Positions 8,706 through 17,617 of a stretch of DNA of 39,403 bases are shown in pieces. Position numbers and translations under genes: made by a program. The notes under the pieces are model-generated. The model worked only from the letters and a program-made list of their open reading frames with translations. It searched no databases and was not told the DNA's origin. The stretch is from contig JBMNCO010000183.1 in assembly GCA_049366815.1 (NCBI GenBank), positions 1 to 39,403 of the forward strand, given 5' to 3'. Each line of letters begins with the position of its first letter. Position 1 is the first letter of the stretch. This stretch comes from CAYNYM01 sp049366815 (GTDB lineage: Bacteria > Desulfobacterota > DSM-4660 > Desulfatiglandales > HGW-15).

Positions 8706-11700
8706 TATCGTACTCCACCGTCAGGGGTTCAAACAGCCTGTTGAGGGCCCCAAAAGTTCCACTTCCAGTTTTAATATCTGCAAACACGGATATCACCGGT
8801 CCCTCGGGAGATTCTCGGCCGGGTTCAATGGGAAGGCCGGTCACGGGAGAAACGAAGACCTCCGAAAGACCTTTCAGGTCGCTGTAAGGGGTCTTTTGGG
8901 TGCCAAAGGCGAGATCCGCAACTCGAAGTCCTGACTTATAGTCTGCACTGTTTACAATGCGATTGGTCGTATCGATCCACAGGGGCAGGGCACCGGACGC
9001 CCCGTATATCCTGACAAATTTTCCTTTCATGGGGCGGTTGTCGTCATAACCCACATAACCGGCCACCACATATCCTTCCTTGAGATCGAGCTCTCCTGTC
9101 CCCTTTTCAGGCCCGGGAATGAATCCCACAAAGCTTGAATTGGTAAAGGCGTTGGATGTGCCCGTTTTTCCAAAGGATACCATGGGGATACTTATTTTGC
9201 TTTCACCCAGGTCAAGGGACAGTTGAACGGCATTCTTTGCATTCGTTCCTGTGCCCTTTTCCATGACCATCCGAAGGACTTCAGAAACGGCCGATGAAAT
9301 CCGGTCGGAAAGGACCTTTTTCCTCCTCGCCGCATATTCCCAGATTATTTCACCGTTTCGATCTTCAATCCTTGTTATGATCGGAGTCATCTCAGAGACC
9401 GCCTTACCGGGGAAAGGCTGGACCTCTCCCGTCATGAGAGCATGATAGGCCAGGGCCGCTTCCGTTATGCTGACGGCATTTGCGCCCAGAGGGAAAGAGA
9501 GAACAGCATCAAGCGGAGTGGTAATTCCCAGTTCCCTTCCCAGCCGCGTTACGTAGAGGAGATTGACAAGGGTCCTGAAATCTCTGGTGTTATAGAGGAC
9601 CTCCTTGTCATATCTCTTGTAGTCCAAGAGCCCCTTGAAATTTTCATTTGTGTGATTCTGGATCAGATCAATAGCCTTTGAGGTCATGAGGTCGTCGATA
9701 CGGATATCATCCGAGGACATTTGATCAATATGTTCCATGACCCACGGAGGTGTCAAGGGATACAGGTGTGTATCTGTCTTTTGAAGCGTTTGTTTGTAAA
9801 CTATCCGGTTCGGATCCTTAGCATCTGAAGATAGATAATAGCAGCGAATCGCTTGAGATATGCTTTCCAGCAGATCAGGATGTCCTTCGGTTTCGTATTC
9901 GTTCCGCAGTCTCTTTATCTTTTCTAAACCCTCCTTCATCTCCGCGTTGAGGCTTTGAAGCCGTTGAAAGCCTAGCCGATGGATCTGGAATTCTTCAGGA
10001 TCCTCTGGATCCAATTGAGTGGGATCGATATCAAAATGGAGGCGTTCCAGGGAGGAGAGGACGTCCCCCTCGCCGGCGAAGATGAGATCAGATACAATTT
10101 CCTTCCTGGTTTGTGCAAAGGCGGCTGACATGAGAGCCTGATTGTCAACCACGATGCCGTGCCGGTCCCGGATCCTTTCCACATATTGTCCGTAGGATTC
10201 GTCCTGCCTTCTTGCAAGACCCACACCTTCGACAACCTTGCTGAATTCCCCCATATTCAGATGATCGGTCAAATGGTAGAGCAGCCATACCGTCGCAAGG
10301 TTTTCTGATTTGGCGCCGGCCCAGAGCATGGAAACTTCATCCGATTTAGGCGCATGATCGGGCTTTGGAAGATAATGGGTGTTTTCAAAGCGAAAAAGAT
10401 CTCGCGTGTTATTCAGTGAATCAAGGGTGTTCCATTTGAGTTGGAGAGCCGCCGTGTAGACAATGGGTTTGAATATGGAACCTAACTGTCTCTTGGCGTC
10501 AACGGCGCGATTGAAGAATCGGTCGTAGAACCCGCCGATCATGGCCTTGATCATCCCGTTATGGATCACGGCAATGCCACCTTCCAGTGTCGGTATCGCG
10601 GACAGCATAAGCCCTCTCTGTTCACTTTTTCTGCCATTATCAAGGGACTGAACGGCCAGGAGATCCCCCAACTGGAAATTATTCAAAAATACCTCCAGAT
10701 CCCCCCGGTCCCGGCGCAGTCCGTGGCCCCTTTCCCCCTGGAGCCACGCCTCTGCCATCGGCTTCAGCCCATCATAATCAATAATGCCTCCTCCGTTTTC
10801 CCAGGCCACGATCAAATGGGGATTGTCTTTCTGTCTGCCTATGTGGGTGATTCTACAAAGGAAAGGGATATTCGTGTCCCGTTTTTTTAATGACGTTTCC
10901 GCTTGTTGTGTGTATCTTTCCTGAACGGCATGTCTTTCGTATCCATTGAGCTTGACATCCAGCAAAGGAAGATGGCGTCTAATGCTTTCCAGTGCCCCTT
11001 CCTGAATCTCTTTATTTATTGAAGTAAAGATTCGCATACCCGATGTGGCGATATTATCCAGGCCCTGCTCAGCCAAAATAGCTCGAAAATAATCAGACTC
11101 GAGTTGTTCCCGCACATAATCCAGGATGACGTTTAAAGTATAGGTGACGTTACCCTCCTTAAAGGGCACCTCTTTTTTCAGGGCTTCATGGTATTGTTCA
11201 CTCGTAATGAATTCCTGCCTGAACATGTTTTCAAGGACATAGTCTTTCCGTGCTTTCGCCCGTTTCAGGGCCTCCGTTCTCTGCGATGATGTCTTTTTTG
11301 TGAAGGGATTATAGGTATTGGGGCTCTTGACGGACCCGGCAATAAAGGCGCATTCCGCCAGATCAAGGTCTTTCGATTCCTTGTCAAAGAAATATTGGGC
11401 GGCGATTTCCAACCCACGGCCGAAACCGGTCACAAAAAATTGATTCACATACATCTCAAGTATTTCTTCTTTGCTATAGGCCCTCTCGAGGAGCAACGCC
11501 TGCATCAACTCTTTGAGTTTTGCATTGAAAGACCGCTTTTGCCTCTCAAAAATGTTCTTTGCCGTCTGCTGGGTGAGGGTGCTGCCTCCTTGAACGACAC
11601 GTCCGGCCCTCATATTTGCAAGCGTGGCCCTCATAATCGATTTCACATCAAATCCCGGATGGCTGAAAAAATTTTTATCCTCTGATGCGATAAGCGCCTT

Positions 11701-11955
11701 TATGAAATAGGAGGGGATATCTCTGTAATGGATATATTTGCGATGGGTCTTTTCAAAAAAGACCCCGATGATACTCTTGCCGTCATCATAATAGACCGGA
11801 CTTTCGGAAAAAATGATCTTGTCGATAGCACCCCGTTGAATCCGATCCGCCGCCTCTCTGGAAACGCTGTGGTAAACAAGCGCCAGAAGCACTGAAAAAG
11901 CGAACAGGCCGCAAAGCCCCAGAAGCCCAATGATTGCAATGATCCGTCTTTTCAT
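8686..11955 (-). CDS. class A penicillin-binding protein with enlarged transpeptidase domain
   Basis: Bifunctional peptidoglycan glycosyltransferase/transpeptidase, inner membrane with periplasmic catalysis. From the ATG at 11955 (1089 aa) the protein has a short basic tail, one membrane segment (about 5-28), and a GT51 domain with EDKNFFSHPG (catalytic Glu near 92) and GGSTLTQQTAKN (123-134). The transpeptidase domain follows: SIFK (Ser near 493), SEN (near 550) and KTGTSN (near 930). A TTG start at 12021 would add 22 residues before the membrane anchor and is less likely. The SxN-to-KTG interval of about 380 residues is roughly twice that of standard PBP1A. The extra part is helical, with a coiled-coil-like stretch. 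The stop overlaps the TPR lipoprotein start. Confidence 0.93.
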   Translation of the reverse strand: MKRRIIAIIGLLGLCGLFAFSVLLALVYHSVSREAADRIQRGAIDKIIFSESPVYYDDGKSIIGVFFEKTHRKYIHYRDIPSYFIKALIASEDKNFFSHPGFDVKSIMRATLANMRAGRVVQGGSTLTQQTAKNIFERQKRSFNAKLKELMQALLLERAYSKEEILEMYVNQFFVTGFGRGLEIAAQYFFDKESKDLDLAECAFIAGSVKSPNTYNPFTKKTSSQRTEALKRAKARKDYVLENMFRQEFITSEQYHEALKKEVPFKEGNVTYTLNVILDYVREQLESDYFRAILAEQGLDNIATSGMRIFTSINKEIQEGALESIRRHLPLLDVKLNGYERHAVQERYTQQAETSLKKRDTNIPFLCRITHIGRQKDNPHLIVAWENGGGIIDYDGLKPMAEAWLQGERGHGLRRDRGDLEVFLNNFQLGDLLAVQSLDNGRKSEQRGLMLSAIPTLEGGIAVIHNGMIKAMIGGFYDRFFNRAVDAKRQLGSIFKPIVYTAALQLKWNTLDSLNNTRDLFRFENTHYLPKPDHAPKSDEVSMLWAGAKSENLATVWLLYHLTDHLNMGEFSKVVEGVGLARRQDESYGQYVERIRDRHGIVVDNQALMSAAFAQTRKEIVSDLIFAGEGDVLSSLERLHFDIDPTQLDPEDPEEFQIHRLGFQRLQSLNAEMKEGLEKIKRLRNEYETEGHPDLLESISQAIRCYYLSSDAKDPNRIVYKQTLQKTDTHLYPLTPPWVMEHIDQMSSDDIRIDDLMTSKAIDLIQNHTNENFKGLLDYKRYDKEVLYNTRDFRTLVNLLYVTRLGRELGITTPLDAVLSFPLGANAVSITEAALAYHALMTGEVQPFPGKAVSEMTPIITRIEDRNGEIIWEYAARRKKVLSDRISSAVSEVLRMVMEKGTGTNAKNAVQLSLDLGESKISIPMVSFGKTGTSNAFTNSSFVGFIPGPEKGTGELDLKEGYVVAGYVGYDDNRPMKGKFVRIYGASGALPLWIDTTNRIVNSADYKSGLRVADLAFGTQKTPYSDLKGLSEVFVSPVTGLPIEPGRESPEGPVISVFADIKTGSGTFGALNRLFEPLTVEYDNATNQD

Positions 11956-12054
11956 CCCTGCAAACTCACACGTTCGGTGGTCTTTAGGCACACGACCGTT
12001 TTCATAAAACCATCTATTCAACTAAATATACTAATATATTGATATACTGCATAA

Positions 12055-12069
12055 AATATTTCAAATATT
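12055..12069. repeat. AT-rich dyad in the PBP leader
   Basis: AATATTT-C-AAATATT is a perfect 7-bp inverted repeat with a single central base. It lies in the AT-rich spacer (12023-12080) between the ATP-grasp stop and the PBP start. Position suits an operator or part of a PBP promoter, but it may be chance in AT-rich sequence. Confidence 0.35.
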
Positions 12070-12110
12070 CTCCACGATGAGGCCAGAGGAAATAATGAAC
12101 GTCAGGCCCT

Positions 12111-12914
12111 TTAACAGCCTATACTACTTATCAATTCACCGGCAATGAGTTTTTCTCTCAGGATCGCCCTCAAATTCATCCCCTTCATTTGTAGACCCTT
12201 TCGACCGTACTTCATGTTTGCTTCAATGAGATACCATTTTCCCTTAAACTGTATCAGATCGAGCCCGACGTCATTGAAATTGCATCTGCGCGTGGCCAGC
12301 ACGGCCAATTCAAGCGCCTCTTCCGGGATGTCTTTAAAATCGATGCTCCCTCCTTGAAAGAGATTTGTCCTGAAATTGGCCTCGGAGCGGACCCTCCAGT
12401 AAGCAAGAATAGGTTGAGCGTTGATCAGTACGACCCTCAGATCCCGCTCGTGGGGCAGATACTCCTGGATGTACGCCACAGGGGTCAAGTCCAGATATCC
12501 TTCAAGATCACGGCATGTTTCGATTTTGAAAACGCCTCTCCCCTGAGCCGAGGCACGGGGGAGTTTTGCAATAAAAGGAAAGCGATACTCATTGAGGATT
12601 TCCTGATGGTGGCGTCGGTAATAGATCTTTGTTCGTGGGTGGGGAAGACCTGCCATATAAAACAATGTGGTCTGCTTTATCTTTTCATCGGCATAAAGGT
12701 AAGTCTCCAGGCTTGGAAAGATCCTTTTGCCGATGGTGCTGAGAAACTGGGCGTAATTTCGTGTCGGGTACAGAATAACAGGTGCCTCGGCAATCAGTGT
12801 CCTCTCGTATTCCGAATAGTCCATGAAATTCGGCCTCACCCCGAGGGTTGTCACCTCAGGGACTCCCTGTAGTCTGCTGCCCAATGCGATAAGTCCCACC
12901 TGATTCCTCCCCAT
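12111..12914 (-). CDS. RimK-like ATP-grasp ligase
   Basis: 267-residue ATP-grasp protein of the RimK/glutathione-synthetase-like group, which joins a carboxylate to an amine through an acyl-phosphate. Visible ATP-grasp features: the phosphate-binding loop region FIAKLPRASAQGRGVF (about 132-147), the YIQEYLP hinge segment, RDLRVVLINAQPILAYWR, and the Mg-binding end NDVGLDLIQFKGKWYLIEAN with its Glu and Asn. The start ATG at 12914 follows GGGAGGAAAGTCCGG. It precedes the PBP gene on the same strand by 155 bp. A role in modifying a peptide or protein C-terminus, as RimK does, is possible; substrate unknown. Confidence 0.83.
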   Translation of the reverse strand: MGRNQVGLIALGSRLQGVPEVTTLGVRPNFMDYSEYERTLIAEAPVILYPTRNYAQFLSTIGKRIFPSLETYLYADEKIKQTTLFYMAGLPHPRTKIYYRRHHQEILNEYRFPFIAKLPRASAQGRGVFKIETCRDLEGYLDLTPVAYIQEYLPHERDLRVVLINAQPILAYWRVRSEANFRTNLFQGGSIDFKDIPEEALELAVLATRRCNFNDVGLDLIQFKGKWYLIEANMKYGRKGLQMKGMNLRAILREKLIAGELISSIGC

Positions 12915-13187
12915 CCGGACTTTCCTCCCTCTGAAATTGCCCCCAAGGCATTTCCCCCAAAAAGTTGGACAATTCTAGTCCATAGATATGGCTTTGCCAA
13001 GTGCTAACGCCTGAGCGCCAACTTGGACGCACCGTGGCTTTCTTTGCTTTATTTTGGGAAAGGGCACACATTTCTTGACCCTTCAAAGTTCATAAGATAT
13101 TATCGTCCAACAATTTCCTTTGAGGTTCCCGAAGGTGCTGCTTCTCATTTTGGCGGCTCTGAAGGAAAATAAAGTGGTGCTCCACGC

Positions 13188-14081
13188 ATGAACAATGACG
13201 CCTTAACGCCTGAAAGCCGCCTAAGGATTATACAACACTATATCGCCAAAATGCCCAGCCTTTCCACGACAGTAACGAAGGTCATGGAAGTCTGTGACAG
13301 ACCGGATACTTCCCCCAATGATCTGAATCGGGTTATCTCGCTCGATCCGGTGCTGACCGGGCAGGTGCTCAAGCTTGTCAATTCCGCCTATTATTCACTT
13401 CCCAATCAGGTCACATCCCTGACTCGGGCAATCATTATGCTGGGTCTCAATACCGTCAAGAACCTCGCGTTGAGTGCGGCAATTTTGCAGAGTGTGGGGA
13501 GCAAGGCATCATTTCAGGCCTTCTCGATGGAGGATTTCTGGGCGCATTCCATAACCGTGGGGGTGACCGCAAAGCGCCTGGCTACCGAAAAAAGGATTCC
13601 CATCTCAGAACGAGAGGAGTATTTTGTGGCCGGTTTGCTGCATGATATCGGCAAAATCCCTCTCAACAACAGATTCCCCGAAGAATACACGAAAGCCCTG
13701 CAACTTTCAAAAAAGGATCAGGTGACGCCTTACAAGACCGAAAGCGCTGTTTTGGGTATCAACCACTGCATCGTGGGAAGGATGATTGCTGAAAAGTGGA
13801 AACTTAACGACAGGATGACAGGTTCCCTTCTGCATCATCACCATCCCGAACAGGCCGTGGGAGACAGTCGTCCATTAATCTTTACCGTGGCACTTGCCGA
13901 TACATATTCGAACATGCTTGAAAAAGGGGTGGAGGACGCCCATCTGCGGGACAACCCCCTTATGGTCTCCCTTGTTGAGGCAACAGGTATAGAGTGGGAT
14001 ACCCTTTACGATCTCAGACAAAACGTGTACGACGAAGTGGAAAAGGCAAAGATCTTTCTTCAGGTTACCATTAAGGGTTGA
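13188..14081 (+). CDS. HDOD-domain signalling protein
   Basis: 297-residue HDOD protein. The domain begins at IAKMPSLSTTVTKVMEV (about 19-35), continues through VISLDPVLTGQVLKLVNSAYY and the IIMLGLNTVKNLALS segment, and ends past LLHDIGKIPLN (151-160). Unlike many HDOD proteins, this one keeps an HD pair (152-153) and a later HHHHPEQA, so residual phosphohydrolase activity is conceivable. HDOD proteins usually act in signal transduction as single-domain outputs of chemotaxis-like or c-di-GMP pathways. It is separated by only 4 bp from the following MBL-fold gene. The ribosome site before 13188 is weak. Confidence 0.9.
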   Translation: MNNDALTPESRLRIIQHYIAKMPSLSTTVTKVMEVCDRPDTSPNDLNRVISLDPVLTGQVLKLVNSAYYSLPNQVTSLTRAIIMLGLNTVKNLALSAAILQSVGSKASFQAFSMEDFWAHSITVGVTAKRLATEKRIPISEREEYFVAGLLHDIGKIPLNNRFPEEYTKALQLSKKDQVTPYKTESAVLGINHCIVGRMIAEKWKLNDRMTGSLLHHHHPEQAVGDSRPLIFTVALADTYSNMLEKGVEDAHLRDNPLMVSLVEATGIEWDTLYDLRQNVYDEVEKAKIFLQVTIKG

Positions 14082-14085
14082 GCGT

Positions 14086-15003
14086 ATGAAAATAATTTTC
14101 TGGGGGGTCAGGGGCTCTATACCTTGCCCTGGGGCCGGTACTGTGAAATATGGGGGGAACACCCTCTGCATAGAACTCCGATTCAGGGCCAGGAACAGGT
14201 TGATCATTATTGACGCGGGCTCCGGAATCAGAGAGCTGGGCAATGCCATGCTCAGCAGAGACCTCCCCAAGGGACCGATCAATACGGAGATCTTCCTCAC
14301 CCATACCCATTGGGATCATATCATGGGGCTTCCCTTTTTTATCCCCCTTTATATACCTGGGACAAAAATTAAGGTCTACGGACCGGTCACCTATGAAGAC
14401 GACACCCTGGAAGATGTTGTCGGCGGGCAACTGACCTATCGCTATTTCCCGATCCGACAGGCGGAGTTGGCTGCAGAGATCAAATACGTTAACCTCAAGG
14501 AAGAACACCTTGACCTGGGAGACGGGATATCCGTTACGACAAAATACCTGAACCACCCCGTGCTTTGCCTGGGCTATCGCTTTGAATATCAGGGCAAGGT
14601 AATTTGTACGGCCTATGACACGGAACCATTCCAGAATGTCTTCTGTGTCGATCCCGAAGATCCCTCCTATGACGCGGCTATGGCCCAGGAAGGAGAGGAA
14701 GTCGCCAGGGAGGAGAATCAGAGGATTGAACAGTTTTTCGCTGATGCCGATCTGCTCATTCACGACACCCAGTACACCCAGGAAGAGTACATTGCCTCGA
14801 AGGTGGGGTGGGGGCACACCTCATTCGAACATGCCCTTGAGGCCGCCAAACGCGCGCACATCAAGAAGCTGGCCCTGATCCATCATGAGCCCATGCGAAC
14901 AGACAGTCAAATCGATGCGTTGGCCCTAAGATACTGCGATCCCGACAATACAGGAGATATGGAAGTCTTTTTTGCAAGAGAGGGAATGGAGATAGAGATC
15001 TGA
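14086..15003 (+). CDS. MBL-fold metallo-hydrolase (phosphodiesterase-like)
   Basis: 305-residue MBL-fold enzyme. It opens with IIFWGVRGSIPCPG and KYGGNTLCIEL, as in the PhnP / cyclic-phosphodiesterase-like branch. The dinuclear metal site is seen at DAGSGIRELG and THTHWDH (72-78). Further ligands are expected in the YDTEPF region, LIHDTQYT and WGHTSFEHAL, then LIHHEP. This branch generally cleaves cyclic or linear phosphodiesters. Being 4 bp after the HDOD gene suggests a shared signalling role, for example turnover of a cyclic nucleotide; that is inference from context. Start ATG at 14086 follows AAGGGTTGAGCGT. Confidence 0.84.
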   Translation: MKIIFWGVRGSIPCPGAGTVKYGGNTLCIELRFRARNRLIIIDAGSGIRELGNAMLSRDLPKGPINTEIFLTHTHWDHIMGLPFFIPLYIPGTKIKVYGPVTYEDDTLEDVVGGQLTYRYFPIRQAELAAEIKYVNLKEEHLDLGDGISVTTKYLNHPVLCLGYRFEYQGKVICTAYDTEPFQNVFCVDPEDPSYDAAMAQEGEEVAREENQRIEQFFADADLLIHDTQYTQEEYIASKVGWGHTSFEHALEAAKRAHIKKLALIHHEPMRTDSQIDALALRYCDPDNTGDMEVFFAREGMEIEI

Positions 15004-15038
15004 TTCCCTTTCCAGGACGCCGCTCCCAATAAAGGGGG

Positions 15039-16367
15039 TCACTGACCCAGGGCCCCACCGACCCACTTCCGGACGTCTACGGCCTTGGCCCTTGCCTTTT
15101 CCATGACGTCCTCCAGATCTATCGTGAGTAAGTTCCGATTCTCCATGACCAGTTTCCCGTCAATAATGGAATGGCTCACATCACCCCCCCGAGCGGCATA
15201 GACGAGATGGGAAAAGGGATTGTAGATCGGAGTGAGGTGAGGGCTGTTGGTGTCGACGATGATGATATCCGCCTTCTTGCCTTCTTCCAGTGAACCTGTC
15301 AAGCGCTCTAACCCCAGGACCTTAGCGCCCTCAATCGTGGCCATACGCAGGACGGTGACGGCCTTCATCACGGTGGTATCCATCTTATGAATCTTATGAA
15401 GTTTGGCCGCCATGTCCATTTCAGTGAAAAGATCCAGGTTGTTGTTTGAGGCACAGCCGTCTGTTCCCAGTCCGACGACCATGCCTTTGGAGAGCATCTC
15501 GGGAACCGGGGCGACACCAGAGGCCAGCTTCATGTTGCTTTCCGGGTTATGTACGCATTTGACGCCGCTTTCAGCCAATATTTCAATGTCTTTTTCCCCC
15601 AGGTGCACACAATGATCAGCAATGAGGTGCGGACCGGGGAGCCCGAGACCCTGCAGGTGCTCGACAGGGGTGCAACCGTAGCGTTTCCTGATCTCTTCCT
15701 GTTCTGCAAGGGTCTCTGCAAGATGGATGATCAAAGGCACACGATATCGTGTCGCCAAGTCAAGGGATGCGCAGAGGAGGTCGGGACTGCAGGTAAAAAG
15801 AGAATGGGGTTCGACGGCGATGGATACAAGCGGATCGTCTTTCCAGGTTTGGATGAGGGATTCGGTGTACTTGAGTCCGTTTTCGACCGTTCCGTAATTC
15901 GGGGAATCAAAATCGTAAAGGACCTCCCCTACGAGGGCTCTCATCCCCACTTCCCTTGCAGCCCTGGCAACGGATTCTTCGAAGAGGTACATATCGCAGA
16001 AGCAGGTCGTGCCGGACAAGATCATCTCAGCGCAGGCGAGGAGGCTTCCGACATGGACAAATTCCTCATCCATTCGCCCTTCGACAGGGAATATATAGTG
16101 ATTCAGCCATTCCATCAAAGGCAAATCGTCGGCAAGTCCTCGGAAAAGCGTCATGGCCGCATGGGTGTGGGCATTGATCAGGCCGGGAAGGATCAAACCT
16201 CCCTTTGCGTCAATGACCTTTACGGCCTGGAGTCGGTCGCTGTCGCCGGATCCGATCGCTGCAATTCTATCGTCCGCTATCCCGACAAATCCGTTCTCGA
16301 TAACTGCATTTTCCGGATCCATCTTGAGGACAGTGCCATTCTTGATCAAAATGTCGAAAGAGCGCAT
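15039..16367 (-). CDS. mtaD: 5-methylthioadenosine/S-adenosylhomocysteine deaminase-like amidohydrolase
   Basis: Amidohydrolase of the MtaD/chlorohydrolase group, deaminating methylthioadenosine, SAH and adenosine-type compounds. Start ATG at 16367 follows AGGGGAGGG, giving 442 aa; an upstream ATG would add 35 unrelated residues. Metal ligands are complete: NAHTHAAM (His 67 and 69), IIHLAET (His), ADHCVHL (His) and LGTDGCASNNNLD (Asp). The terminal barrel-adjacent beta-sandwich starts with ILIKNGTVLKM and closes with the ADIIIVDTNSPHL segment. It starts 43 bp after the purine nucleoside phosphorylase gene, so the pair likely performs deamination followed by phosphorolysis of purine nucleosides from SAM metabolism. 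Confidence 0.86.
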   Translation of the reverse strand: MRSFDILIKNGTVLKMDPENAVIENGFVGIADDRIAAIGSGDSDRLQAVKVIDAKGGLILPGLINAHTHAAMTLFRGLADDLPLMEWLNHYIFPVEGRMDEEFVHVGSLLACAEMILSGTTCFCDMYLFEESVARAAREVGMRALVGEVLYDFDSPNYGTVENGLKYTESLIQTWKDDPLVSIAVEPHSLFTCSPDLLCASLDLATRYRVPLIIHLAETLAEQEEIRKRYGCTPVEHLQGLGLPGPHLIADHCVHLGEKDIEILAESGVKCVHNPESNMKLASGVAPVPEMLSKGMVVGLGTDGCASNNNLDLFTEMDMAAKLHKIHKMDTTVMKAVTVLRMATIEGAKVLGLERLTGSLEEGKKADIIIVDTNSPHLTPIYNPFSHLVYAARGGDVSHSIIDGKLVMENRNLLTIDLEDVMEKARAKAVDVRKWVGGALGQ

Positions 16368-16410
16368 TTTCCCTCCCCTTGCTTCCGGGTGCCGGAAACA
16401 CCGTTGCTTT

Positions 16411-17229
16411 TCACTCAGGCAGATCGGCAATAATCCTCTCCCATAGCGGGGAAAGTTTTCCTGCGGCTGCAACGGCGTTGGTGATGACCTCGTCTATGGA
16501 GGTCTCTTTCATGCAATCAGGCAGATTGACGTTTGTAATGGCCACGATAGCCATGATTTCAAGACCGCAGTGGACCCCGACGATGACCTCAGCAACGGTG
16601 GACATTCCAACGGCATCGGCCCCCATCAGTCTCAAGAAACGGGTTTCTGCCGGTGTCTCAAGGCTGGGTCCCGTAATCCCGACATAGACGCCTTCCCTGA
16701 GCAGGATCCCGGCCTCAAGGGCCTTTTTCCTGGCCAGTTCTGCAAGTACCGGATCGTAGACCGCGGACATGTCCGGGAACCGCGGACCGAACTCATCCAA
16801 GTTCGGGCCCATGAGAGGATTTCCCCCTGTCAGATTGATATGATCGGTTACAAGCATTAAATCACCGCGGCGGAAAAGCGGATTGAGTCCACCCGCTGCG
16901 CTGGAAATGAGCAGGTATTTGACGCCTAGCTTCGACATTATCCTGACAGGAAAGGTGACCTGCTCATAGGTATAGCCTTCATAAAGATGAAATCGCCCGT
17001 CCATGGTCATGATCGGTTTTCCTCCCAGCCTGCCTGCAATGAGCGCCCCCTTGTGCCCTGGAATGGTTGAGGTGGGAAAGTGGGGGATTTCCTCGTAGGA
17101 GAGGCTGAGATCAATGGCGATCCTTTCCGACAGATCACTGAGACCCGTGCCTGTGATCATCCCTATCACTGGGGGTTCCTTTATCCTTGTTGACAGGTAG
17201 TTTGTTGTCTCCTTAATATATTCCAGCAA
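16411..17229 (-). CDS. purine nucleoside phosphorylase, trimeric type
   Basis: Phosphorolyses 6-oxopurine nucleosides to base and ribose-1-phosphate. I place the start at TTG 17229 because AGGGGGGGGCGT lies directly before it and the 272-residue product matches family length; an ATG at 17355 would add 42 residues without motif. Motifs: GTGLS (27-31), HFPTSTIPGHKG, the GRFHLYEGY loop (78-86), SSAAGGLN, GPSLETPAE (purine-site Glu), VGMSTVAEVI and AITN (the purine-site Asn). Glu and Asn at these sites indicate inosine/guanosine-type specificity and not adenosine. Since the MtaD-like deaminase follows, inosine or methylthioinosine would be a logical substrate. Confidence 0.88.
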   Translation of the reverse strand: MLEYIKETTNYLSTRIKEPPVIGMITGTGLSDLSERIAIDLSLSYEEIPHFPTSTIPGHKGALIAGRLGGKPIMTMDGRFHLYEGYTYEQVTFPVRIMSKLGVKYLLISSAAGGLNPLFRRGDLMLVTDHINLTGGNPLMGPNLDEFGPRFPDMSAVYDPVLAELARKKALEAGILLREGVYVGITGPSLETPAETRFLRLMGADAVGMSTVAEVIVGVHCGLEIMAIVAITNVNLPDCMKETSIDEVITNAVAAAGKLSPLWERIIADLPE

Positions 17230-17420
17230 AACGCCCCCCCCTTTCTGCAGGGCCTGCCCCTTTTTAAAAGTTGAAGATTGCTCGTGGTGAGAGGAATTGC
17301 TTGTTATCATAAATCCAGAAAAATATAAACGGATAAGCTTTGCGTCAGGGAACAACTCATCGGCTCAGGGCTCATTGTCGCGGCGCATTATGCGCTGGTT
17401 TCCATCCCGGAAAATGCGAC

Positions 17421-17437
17421 ATCTTGAGGCTCAAGAT
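17421..17437. repeat. perfect 7-bp dyad, possible operator
   Basis: ATCTTGA-GGC-TCAAGAT is a perfect inverted repeat 19 bp upstream of the -35-like box at 17456, in the divergent region between the phosphorylase and PHP genes. Size and spacing suit a dimeric regulator site. No regulator gene is adjacent. Confidence 0.45.
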
Positions 17438-17455
17438 TGACTCTGCCTTTTATCC

Positions 17456-17487
17456 TTGACCGATTCATCGGTAGACGCATATATAAA
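17456..17487 (+). promoter_or_regulatory. putative promoter of the PHP-nadK-miaB operon
   Basis: TTGACC (17456-17461) is followed after 18 bp by TATATA (17480-17485), running into TATAAAA. It would leave a leader of about 120 nt before the PHP gene at 17618. Confidence 0.45.
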
Positions 17488-17617
17488 AGCTCACATCCCT
17501 AAAGGATGATTATCGTGAAGACATGAGGTGCGCCGTGAAAAGCCTAGTCCCCGAATTCAGACTGGATGCCAATTATAGGGGGGGGCCGGGACACCAGGAG
17601 GAGTTTGACCCGCTACG

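Larger units (their letters stand above)
17230..17617. other. divergent intergenic region with a dyad and promoter-like boxes
   Basis: About 390 bp between the divergent phosphorylase and PHP genes. It holds a perfect dyad at 17421-17437 and a plus-strand promoter-like pair at 17456-17487. It also holds the PHP ribosome site AGGAGG near 17598. No RNA gene or frame with recognisable product is seen. Confidence 0.6.

Noticed and set aside
12997..13026. CCAAGT...ACTTGG inverted repeat between the ATP-grasp and HDOD genes
   Set aside because: Only 6 bp with an 18-nt loop and no T tract; too weak to call a terminator or site.
15549..16433. Long plus-strand frame of 294 codons opposite the deaminase gene
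   Set aside because: Antisense shadow of a well-supported MtaD-like gene; the product has no motif.
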